Of a stretch of 6,852 bases of DNA, positions 1-5,387 are shown piece after piece. The position numbers and the translations under genes are program-made. Source of the stretch: DATJWY01 sp035500775. GTDB lineage: Bacteria; Pseudomonadota; Alphaproteobacteria; Acetobacterales; Acetobacteraceae. The stretch spans positions 1 to 6,852 of the forward strand of contig DATJWY010000118.1 in NCBI GenBank assembly GCA_035500775.1. The letters run 5' to 3'. The stretch's first letter is position 1. The number at the start of each line of letters is the position of its first letter. The notes beneath the pieces were generated by a model. That model was not told where the DNA came from and did no database searches. It saw nothing but the letters and a program-made list of their open reading frames with translations.

Positions 1-1775
1 ACCAGCACCTCATGGTGCCGCGCCAGCTGGTCGATCAGCGCGGTATCCAGCGGTTTGGCGAAGCGCGCATCCGCCACCGTCGCCGGCAGGCCGCGCGCCG
101 TCAGCTCCTCGGCCGCCAGCAGCGCATCCGCCAGCCGCGTGCCGAGCGACAGGATCGCCACCCGGCCGCCCTCGCGCAGCACCCGGCCGCGCCCGAGCGC
201 CCACGCCTCGCCGCGTTCCGGCAAAGCCACCCCGGTGCCCTCGCCGCGCGGATAGCGGAACGCGCTCGGCCGGTCGTCCAGCGCCGTCGCCGTCGCCACC
301 GCGTGCACCAGCTCCGCCTCGTCCGACGGTGCCATCAGCACCATCCCCGGCAGGCAGCCGAGATAGGCGAGGTCATACGCCCCGGCATGCGTCGCCCCGT
401 CGGCGCCCACCAGCCCGGCGCGGTCGATCGCGAACCGCACCGGCAGGTTCTGCAGCGCCACGTCGTGCATCACCTGGTCGTAGGCGCGCTGCAGGAAGGT
501 CGAGTAGATGGCGCAGAACGGCGCCATGCCCTCCGTCGCCATGCCCGCCGCGAAGGTCACCGCGTGCTGCTCGGCGATGCCGACATCGAAGCAGCGCCCC
601 GGGAAGCGCTTGGCGAAGCGGTCCAGCCCGGTGCCGGACGGCATCGCCGCCGTCACCGCCACCACCCGCGAATCGCGCTCCGCCTCGGCGATCAGCGCGT
701 CGGCGAACACCCGGGTGTAGGAGGGCGGCCCGGCCGGCGGCTTGACCTGCTCGCCGGTGACCACGTTGAAGCGGGAGACGCCGTGATACTTGTCCGGCGC
801 CGCTTCCGCCGGGGCATAGCCATGCCCCTTGCGGGTGATCACGTGCAGCAGGATCGGCCCGGATTCCTCCGCCTCGCGCAGGTTGCGCAGCACCGGCAGC
901 AGGTGGTCGATGTTGTGCCCGTCGATCGGGCCGACATAGTAGAAGCCGAGTTCCTCGAACAGCGTGCCGCCGGTCAGCATGCCGCGGGCGAATTCCTCCG
1001 CCCGCCGCGCCGTGCGCTCGATGCCGCGCGGGAAGCGCTTGGCCATCCGCACCGCCAGCTCGCGCAGGTTGAGGAAGCTGCGGCTCGACATCAGCCGCGA
1101 CAGATAGGCGCTCATCGCCCCCACCGGCGGCGCGATCGACATGTCGTTGTCGTTCAGGATCACCAGCAGGCGGGATTTGCGCGCCCCGGCATTGTTCATC
1201 GCCTCATAGGCCATGCCGGCGCTCATCGCGCCGTCGCCGATCACCGCGACGACATGCCGCTCCGGCAGCGTCTCGCCGCGCGCCGCCGCGTCCGCCGCCT
1301 GCAGCTCATGCGCCACCGCCATGCCGAGCCCGGCCGAGATCGAGGTCGAGCTGTGCGCCGCGCCGAACGGGTCGTATTCGCTTTCCGCCCGCCGGGTGAA
1401 GCCGGAGAGGCCGCCGGGCTGGCGCAGCGTGCGGATGCGGTCGCGCCGGCCGGTCAGGATCTTGTGCGGATAGGCCTGGTGGCCGACATCCCAGATCAGC
1501 CGGTCATACGGCGTGTCGAACACCGCGTGCAGCGCCACCGTCAGCTCGACCACCCCGAGCGACGCGCCCAGATGCCCGCCCGTGGTGGACACCGCGTCCA
1601 CCGTCTCCGCGCGCACCTCGTCCGCCAGCTGCCGCAGCTGCTCCGCCGACAGGTTCTTCAGGTCCTGCGGCCAGCGCACGCGGTCCAGCAGCGGCGTCGC
1701 CGGACGTCCCCCAACGCTCACCCGCGTTGCCCCACCCGTTGTCCCAGCAGGATCCGATCCGCTCGCATGGCTCAT
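1..1775 (-). CDS. dxs: 1-deoxy-D-xylulose-5-phosphate synthase, 3' end cut by window edge
   Basis: Cytoplasmic thiamine-diphosphate enzyme that condenses pyruvate with glyceraldehyde 3-phosphate to DXP, the entry step of the MEP isoprenoid pathway and a precursor for thiamine and pyridoxal. The reading frame is open for 591 codons to the left edge. Visible family marks are GGHLGASLG (66-74), DVGHQAYPHK (96-105), HSSTSIS (141-147), the ThDP/Mg motif GDG (180-182) ending at N208 in LNDNDMSIAP, the catalytic-type Glu in VGIAEQH (E402), DRAGLVGADGATH (451-463), and a FAKPLD segment near the edge. Full-length family members are about 620-650 residues, so roughly 40-60 C-terminal residues lie outside. 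The ATG at 1775 is preceded by AGGA 10 bases upstream and lies 5 bases after the ispA stop, so co-transcription and probable translational coupling with ispA are expected. The N-terminus is about 10 residues longer than in E. coli. No frameshift was seen at the points checked. Confidence 0.97.
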   Translation of the reverse strand, partial: MSHASGSDPAGTTGGATRVSVGGRPATPLLDRVRWPQDLKNLSAEQLRQLADEVRAETVDAVSTTGGHLGASLGVVELTVALHAVFDTPYDRLIWDVGHQAYPHKILTGRRDRIRTLRQPGGLSGFTRRAESEYDPFGAAHSSTSISAGLGMAVAHELQAADAAARGETLPERHVVAVIGDGAMSAGMAYEAMNNAGARKSRLLVILNDNDMSIAPPVGAMSAYLSRLMSSRSFLNLRELAVRMAKRFPRGIERTARRAEEFARGMLTGGTLFEELGFYYVGPIDGHNIDHLLPVLRNLREAEESGPILLHVITRKGHGYAPAEAAPDKYHGVSRFNVVTGEQVKPPAGPPSYTRVFADALIAEAERDSRVVAVTAAMPSGTGLDRFAKRFPGRCFDVGIAEQHAVTFAAGMATEGMAPFCAIYSTFLQRAYDQVMHDVALQNLPVRFAIDRAGLVGADGATHAGAYDLAYLGCLPGMVLMAPSDEAELVHAVATATALDDRPSAFRYPRGEGTGVALPERGEAWALGRGRVLREGGRVAILSLGTRLADALLAAEELTARGLPATVADARFAKPLDTALIDQLARHHEVL

Positions 1776-1780
1776 TTCTC

Positions 1781-2698
1781 TTAATTCCTGCGTGAGATCA
1801 CATAGGAGGCGAGCGCCCGCAGGTTATTCGCTTCGGGCCCAAAGCTATCGAGATGCGCGGCCGCCTGATCGGCGAGCATACGCGCATGCGCCGTCGCCCG
1901 CTCGACGCCGAGCAGCGAGACCACGGTGGCCTTGCCGGCCGCCTCGTCCTTGCCGGCGGTCTTGCCGGTTTCCTCGGTGGTGCCCACCGCGTCCAGGATG
2001 TCGTCGGCGATCTGGAAGGCGGCGCCGAGATCGCGGCCGTAGGCGACGATCTGTGCCCGCAGCGGAGCGGGGGCGCGGCCGAGGATGGCGCCGGCCTCGG
2101 CGCTGTACTGGATCAGCCGGCCGGTCTTGAGCGCCTGGAGCCGCGCCACTTCCGGCAGGGTCAGGGCACGGCCTTCCGAGACCATGTCGATCATCTGGCC
2201 GCCGACCATGCCGCGCGCGCCGGAGGCGAGGCCGAGGGCGAGCACCAGCTCGCAGCGCGCTTCCGGGTCGCTGTGCGTATCCGGCTCGGCCAGCACCTCG
2301 AAGGCGCGGGTCTGCAACGCGTCGCCGGCCAGGATGGCGGTCGCCTCGTCGAAGGCCTTGTGCGTCGAGGGCTTGCCGCGGCGCAGATCGTCGTCGTCCA
2401 TCGCCGGCAGGTCGTCATGCACCAGCGAATAGGCGTGCAGCATCTCCACCGAGGCGGCGACGCGGGCGGCGCAGGTCTCGGAGACGGCGAACAGCGACGC
2501 CAGTTCCATCACCAGGAAGCCGCGCATGCGCTTGCCGCCGCCGAGCACGGCGTAGCGCATCGCCTCGATCAGGCGGGCCTCGCCACCCGTGGCGGGAGGC
2601 AGCAGCGCATCCAGGCAGGATTCGATGCTCGCGGCCCGTTCGGCCAGAGCGCGGTGCAGTGTCGCGGCGTCGTTCCGCGGCAGGGTATCGGGTGGCAT
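1781..2698 (-). CDS. ispA: Farnesyl diphosphate synthase (short-chain trans-polyprenyl diphosphate synthase)
   Basis: Condenses IPP with DMAPP and then GPP to form farnesyl diphosphate, feeding undecaprenyl phosphate, quinone side chains and hopanoids or carotenoids. The protein is 305 residues (E. coli IspA 299). Motifs in order: GGGKRMRG (53-60) that binds IPP, the first Asp-rich motif DDLPAMDDDD (95-104) followed by LRRGKP, GQMID (167-171), KTG (191-193), and the second Asp-rich motif DDILD (232-236) followed by GKTAGKDEAAGKAT. The two-residue insertion in the first Asp-rich motif is the bacterial type-II form. KRMRG replaces the commoner KRLRP. The ATG at 2698 was chosen because it overlaps the xseB stop as TGATG and has GAGAGG 7 bases upstream; a longer frame extends into xseB but has no family homology there. 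The dxs gene begins 5 bases downstream. Product length (FPP versus GPP or GGPP) is inferred from family resemblance. Confidence 0.96.
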   Translation of the reverse strand: MPPDTLPRNDAATLHRALAERAASIESCLDALLPPATGGEARLIEAMRYAVLGGGKRMRGFLVMELASLFAVSETCAARVAASVEMLHAYSLVHDDLPAMDDDDLRRGKPSTHKAFDEATAILAGDALQTRAFEVLAEPDTHSDPEARCELVLALGLASGARGMVGGQMIDMVSEGRALTLPEVARLQALKTGRLIQYSAEAGAILGRAPAPLRAQIVAYGRDLGAAFQIADDILDAVGTTEETGKTAGKDEAAGKATVVSLLGVERATAHARMLADQAAAHLDSFGPEANNLRALASYVISRRN

Positions 2699-2934
2699 CA
2701 GTCCGCCTCTCGCAGCGTCAAGGTCCCGTCGGCCCGTTCGACGATGGCCTGCACCCGGGTCTCGGCCTCGGCCAGCTTCGCCTCGCAATGGCGCCGGAGA
2801 GCGGCGCCGCGTTCGTAGCAGGCGATGGCCTCCTCCAGCTTCTGCTGTCCGCCTTCCAGGCCACGCACGATCCGCTCAAGCTCGGCGAGGGCATCCTCGA
2901 AGGACAGGCTGGAGATCTCATCCGGCATGGGCAT
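2698..2934 (-). CDS. xseB: Exodeoxyribonuclease VII small subunit
   Basis: Small helical subunit of exonuclease VII, which with several copies bound to one XseA chain degrades single-stranded DNA in both directions during repair. The 78-residue product (E. coli 80) has the family pattern SFEDALAELERIVRGLE (11-27), then LEEAIACYERGAAL (33-46) and HCEAKLAEAE (49-58); the two helices form the hairpin typical of the family. No xseA gene is in this window, which is usual. ATG 2934 is preceded directly by an in-frame TGA and by a weak GAGAT purine stretch. An ATG two codons later (2928) is a possible alternative start. It is the first gene of the xseB-ispA-dxs cluster, and its TGA shares a base with the ispA ATG. 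A link between DNA repair and isoprenoid synthesis is not implied; this order recurs in many proteobacteria including E. coli. Confidence 0.95.
   Translation of the reverse strand: MPMPDEISSLSFEDALAELERIVRGLEGGQQKLEEAIACYERGAALRRHCEAKLAEAETRVQAIVERADGTLTLREAD
2706..2711 (-). promoter_or_regulatory. Ribosome binding site of ispA inside xseB
   Basis: GAGAGG on the minus strand lies 7 bases before the ATG at 2698 and within the last codons of xseB. It supports this start over the in-frame upstream ATG at 2788. Confidence 0.7.
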
Positions 2935-3023
2935 TCATCTCACGGGGAAGTCTCGGTGGTAACGCGCGAAGCAGGGCACGGAAAGGGGATTGTGGCGCGT
3001 CAATGGCACAGTGTGACCCTGCT

Positions 3024-3047
3024 GCCGCAATCCGATGGATTTGCGGC
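3024..3047 (-). terminator. Imperfect hairpin between the deacetylase gene and xseB
   Basis: GCCGCAA-TCC and GGA-T-TTGCGGC (plus-strand view) form a 10-pair stem with one bulged base and a 3-base GAT loop. It lies 43 bases after the deacetylase stop and about 90 bases before the xseB ATG. There is no T-run on either side, so a factor-independent terminator is uncertain; it could be a processing site or a weak attenuator. The rest of the 2935-3090 gap shows no convincing promoter. Confidence 0.35.
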
Positions 3048-3090
3048 ATCTTGATAATGTGCTTGAACGGTTGCGATGGCTCTGTTTCGC

Positions 3091-4026
3091 TCAGATCTGC
3101 ATCAACGCTCGCACATGGGCGGCGGTGCAGGCGGCGAGCGCGTCCAGGTCGTAACCCCCCTCGAGAATCGACACCACACGGCCCCGGCAATGCCGCTCGG
3201 CCGCGGCCACCAACTGGTCGGTGAGCCAGGCAAAGTCGGATGCGTTGAGGCGCAACTGCGCCAGGGGATCGGCCTGGTGGGCGTCGAAGCCGGCAGAAAT
3301 GATGAGCAATTCCGGGGCGAAGGCATCGAGGGCCGAGAGGCCCTGTATGTCCCACAGCATGCGGAAATCCAAGCCCTTGGCGCCGGCCGGCATCTCCATG
3401 TTGACGATGTTGCGGGCCACGCCGTGTTCCCGGGCATGGCCGGTGCCCGGCCAGGATGGGGATTGGTGGCTGGAGAGGTAGAGCAGGTCCGGATCGGCCG
3501 CGAACACCTCCTGGGTGCCGTTGCCGTGATGCACGTCGAAATCGACCACGGCGATGCGCCGCACCGACCAGCGGGCGCGGGCGTGCAGGGCCGCGATCGC
3601 GGCGTTGTTGAACAGGCAGAAGCCCATGGCCCGGTTCGGCTCGGCATGGTGGCCCGGCGGGCGCACCGCGGCGAAGGCGGCGCGCGCCCAGCCCTCCATC
3701 ACGGCGTCCACCGCCGCGACCGCACCGCCGGCGGCGTGCAGCGCCGCGTCCACGCTGCCGGGGCCGGCCAGGGTGTCCGGGTCGAGCTCGATCAGCCGCC
3801 CCTCGGCGGGGTGCAGTTCCAGGATCGAGGTGATGTAGGCCTGCCCGTGCACCCGCCGCAATTGCTCCACCGTGGCGAGCGGCGCCTGCTCGCGGATCAG
3901 CGTGGCGAAATCCGGGTGTTCCAGCGCTTGCAGCACGCGGCGGAGCCGGGCCGGGCTTTCCGGGTGGAACTCGCCCGGATCGTGCCCGAGGCAGGCGGGA
4001 TGGGTGAACAGGGCGACCTGGCTCAT
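3091..4026 (-). CDS. Histone deacetylase family protein (class II / acetylpolyamine amidohydrolase-like zinc hydrolase)
   Basis: Predicted cytoplasmic zinc amidohydrolase removing acetyl groups from acetyl-lysine, acetylpolyamines or related amides; the true substrate cannot be read from sequence. The 311-residue product carries the complete arginase-deacetylase signature: HPESPARL (21-28), RPPGHHA with the His pair H126-H127, GFCLFNN (135-141), VDFDVHHGNGTQ with zinc ligands D164 and H166 (161-171), SAGFDAHQADPL with the third ligand D253 (244-255), and LEGGYD with the transition-state Tyr Y292 (288-293). Nothing needed for catalysis is missing. ATG 4026 overlaps the TGA of the upstream TusA-family gene (ATGA), and GGAA lies about 8 bases upstream. 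A longer in-frame extension reads through the TusA gene and is not credible. HPExPxRL and the DTLAGPGSVDAAL segment favour the class-II-like bacterial group over the AcuC (class I) group. Confidence 0.93.
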   Translation of the reverse strand: MSQVALFTHPACLGHDPGEFHPESPARLRRVLQALEHPDFATLIREQAPLATVEQLRRVHGQAYITSILELHPAEGRLIELDPDTLAGPGSVDAALHAAGGAVAAVDAVMEGWARAAFAAVRPPGHHAEPNRAMGFCLFNNAAIAALHARARWSVRRIAVVDFDVHHGNGTQEVFAADPDLLYLSSHQSPSWPGTGHAREHGVARNIVNMEMPAGAKGLDFRMLWDIQGLSALDAFAPELLIISAGFDAHQADPLAQLRLNASDFAWLTDQLVAAAERHCRGRVVSILEGGYDLDALAACTAAHVRALMQI

Positions 4027-4286
4027 GCGGTATTTCCGGCGCCCGCTTCTTCCGCCCGGTCCGGGCGGCGGCGGATGACGAAGCTCAATACGCCGCCTTC
4101 CTCGCTGAAGGACAGCAAGGCGTGGCCGGTCTCCTGGCAATAGGCGCGGAAATCGCCGATGGCCGCCCGGTCGGTGGCCAGCACGCGGAGCCGTTCCCCC
4201 GGCCGCATGCCCCGCAACGCGCGATTGGCGCGCAGGACGGGGAGGGGACAGCTCAGGCCCTTCACGTCGAGCGTGGTCTCTATCAT
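4023..4286 (-). CDS. TusA-family sulfurtransferase / sulfur carrier protein
   Basis: Small cytoplasmic protein of the TusA/YeeD/SirA fold that carries a persulfide on one cysteine and hands sulfur to tRNA thiolation, molybdenum cofactor synthesis or sulfur metabolism. The 87-residue product has the defining CPLP motif (C13-P14-L15-P16) preceded by DVKGLS, then LRGMRPGERLRVLATD (24-39), AAIGDFRAYCQETGH (41-55), and a final strand VLSFVIRRR (66-74) with a charged tail. C13 is the expected persulfide site; C50 is a second cysteine. ATG 4286 has AGGA 7 bases upstream, and homology begins there, so the longer frame starting at 4394 is rejected. Its stop overlaps the deacetylase start by 4 bases, pointing to translational coupling. 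Whether it is the housekeeping TusA or a paralogue with another partner cannot be decided here, so no symbol is given. Confidence 0.9.
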   Translation of the reverse strand: MIETTLDVKGLSCPLPVLRANRALRGMRPGERLRVLATDRAAIGDFRAYCQETGHALLSFSEEGGVLSFVIRRRPDRAEEAGAGNTA

Positions 4287-4293
4287 TTTGATA

Positions 4294-4297
4294 TCCT
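4294..4297 (-). promoter_or_regulatory. Ribosome binding site of the TusA-family gene
   Basis: AGGA on the minus strand is spaced 7 bases from the ATG at 4286. It supports this start over an ATG 108 bases further upstream. Confidence 0.65.
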
Positions 4298-4318
4298 GGC
4301 CCGGCCGCCCTCCCCGGG

Positions 4319-4386
4319 CAAGGGAGCCCTGCGTCTGGTGCGGACACGATCCCGGGCAGGCGCGGACTCTCCCTTGAGCGCACCAG
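4319..4386. repeat. Two interleaved 8-bp inverted repeats in the divergent intergenic region
   Basis: CAAGGGAG (4319-4326) is the exact reverse complement of CTCCCTTG (4369-4376), and CTGGTGCG (4335-4342) is the exact reverse complement of CGCACCAG (4379-4386). The arms occur in the order A-B-A'-B', a crossing arrangement. A direct repeat CCCGGGCA also occurs at 4313-4320 and 4351-4358. A' overlaps the proposed mak -35 box. The region could hold operator sites for mak and/or the TusA-family gene, or fold in the minus-strand leader RNA; in GC-rich DNA chance pairing is possible. Confidence 0.4.
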
Positions 4387-4402
4387 CCCGGCATCGCATA
4401 AC
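4374..4402 (+). promoter_or_regulatory. Predicted sigma-70-type promoter of the mak-like kinase gene
   Basis: TTGAGC (4374-4379) and CATAAC (4397-4402) each match four of six consensus positions and are separated by exactly 17 bases. The A of the kinase ATG (4409) lies 7 bases after the -10 box, where transcription normally begins. With no purine-rich ribosome binding site before the ATG, this suggests a leaderless mRNA. The boxes are not strong, so the call is tentative. Confidence 0.45.
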
Positions 4403-4408
4403 CGGGCC

Positions 4409-5314
4409 ATGACCCAGTACCGCGCCGGCATCGATTTCGGGGGCACCAAGATCGAGATCGCCGTCCTCGACCGTGACGGCGCCGTGGTGCTGCGGCACCG
4501 GGAGCCGAATCCCGGCACCTATGACGGGGCGATGCGCGTCATCGCCAGTCTGGTCAACGCCGCCGAGGCGAAGCTCGCCGCGCGGATGACGGTGGGTGTC
4601 GGCATTCCCGGCGCGATCATGCCCTCGACCGGCCTCGTCAAGAACGCCAACTCCACCTACCTCAACGGCCATCCGCTCGACCGCGAATTGTCCGCCCTCC
4701 TGGAGCGGGAGGTGCGGGTGGAGAACGACGCCAATTGCTTCGCCCTCTCCGAGGCGACGGACGGCGCCGCCACCGGCAAGCGGGTGGTGTTCGGCGTGAT
4801 CCTCGGCACGGGCTGCGGCGGCGGCATCGTCGTGGATGGAAAGGTCATTGGCGGGCTGCACAGCATCGCCGGCGAGTGGGGGCATAACCCGCTGCCCTGG
4901 CCGCGGATCGACGAGTTCCCGATGCCGCGATGCTTCTGCGGCAATGTCGGCTGCCTGGAGCGTTTCGTCAGCGGCCCCGCCCTCGCCGAGGATTGCGACG
5001 GCCCCGGCCACCGGGACGCGAGCGGCATTCCCGCCCGCGCCGCCGCCGGCGAGGAACGCGCCATCGCCGCGCTGGAGCGCCACGCCGACCGGCTGGCGCG
5101 CGGCCTCGCCCAGATCATCAATTTCCTCGATCCCGACGCGATCGTGCTCGGCGGCGGCCTCTCCAACATGGCGCATCTCTATGAGCGCGTGCCGGCGCTG
5201 CTGCCGCGGAACGTGATCACCGACCCGGTGATGACCCCGATCCTGCGCAACCGCCATGGCGACAGCTCCGGCGTGCGCGGGGCGGCCTGGCTATGGCCCG
5301 CGCTCGCGCGGTAG
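4409..5314 (+). CDS. mak: ROK-family sugar kinase, fructokinase/mannokinase (Mak) type
   Basis: Cytoplasmic ATP-dependent hexokinase, expected to phosphorylate fructose (and possibly mannose) to the 6-phosphate. The 301-residue product follows E. coli Mak closely: phosphate-binding GIDFGGTK (7-14), GVGIPG (63-68), LVKNANSTYLNGHPL (76-90), NDANCF with the catalytic Asp D107 (106-111), ILGTGCGGG (131-139), EWGHNPLPW (156-164), the zinc motif CFCGNVGCLE (175-184) with H159 as the fourth ligand, a DPDAIVLGGGLSN segment, and a C-terminal HGDSSGVRGAAWLWP. The NANST and WGHNPLPW blocks favour Mak over NagK or glucokinase members of the ROK family. No DNA-binding N-terminus is present, so it is a kinase and not a ROK repressor. 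No Shine-Dalgarno sequence precedes ATG 4409. It is transcribed away from the TusA-family gene, and a strong hairpin follows its stop. No sugar transporter is adjacent, so the physiological sugar is inferred from family. Confidence 0.92.
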   Translation: MTQYRAGIDFGGTKIEIAVLDRDGAVVLRHREPNPGTYDGAMRVIASLVNAAEAKLAARMTVGVGIPGAIMPSTGLVKNANSTYLNGHPLDRELSALLEREVRVENDANCFALSEATDGAATGKRVVFGVILGTGCGGGIVVDGKVIGGLHSIAGEWGHNPLPWPRIDEFPMPRCFCGNVGCLERFVSGPALAEDCDGPGHRDASGIPARAAAGEERAIAALERHADRLARGLAQIINFLDPDAIVLGGGLSNMAHLYERVPALLPRNVITDPVMTPILRNRHGDSSGVRGAAWLWPALAR

Positions 5315-5322
5315 GGCGGCTT

Positions 5323-5353
5323 CATCAGCCGGACCGATCTGGTCCGGCTGATG
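5323..5353 (+). terminator. Perfect 13-bp hairpin after the kinase gene
   Basis: CATCAGCCGGACC and GGTCCGGCTGATG form an uninterrupted 13-bp stem with a 5-base GATCT loop, beginning 9 bases after the kinase TAG and ending 34 bases before the dinB GTG. No T-run follows on either strand, so termination would depend on the stem alone or on Rho. It may instead stabilise the mRNA 3' end. No clear dinB promoter or alphaproteobacterial LexA site (paired GTTC) was seen in the 73-base gap. Confidence 0.5.
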
Positions 5354-5387
5354 GGGCCCTGTCGCGCCGCCGCGTGCGCTGACGCCG

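Noticed and set aside
12..1784. 590-codon plus-strand open frame opposite dxs
   Set aside because: It is an Arg/His/Gln-rich shadow created by high GC bias opposite a clear dxs gene and has no recognisable motif.
1853..2818. 321-codon plus-strand frame opposite ispA/xseB
   Set aside because: Shadow of the verified minus-strand genes; no motifs.
2998..3003. TTGACG on the minus strand as a -35 box for xseB
   Set aside because: No -10-like hexamer at 15-18 bases downstream (sequences such as CGTGCC are found instead).
3006..3016. CACA-TGTG palindrome resembling a CRP/FNR half-site pair
   Set aside because: The arms are separated by a single base instead of the 6 bases of a CRP site, so spacing excludes the known site type.
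4283..5257. 324-codon minus-strand frame opposite mak, which would extend upstream of the TusA-family gene
   Set aside because: It is the reverse-strand shadow of mak with biased composition and no family motif.
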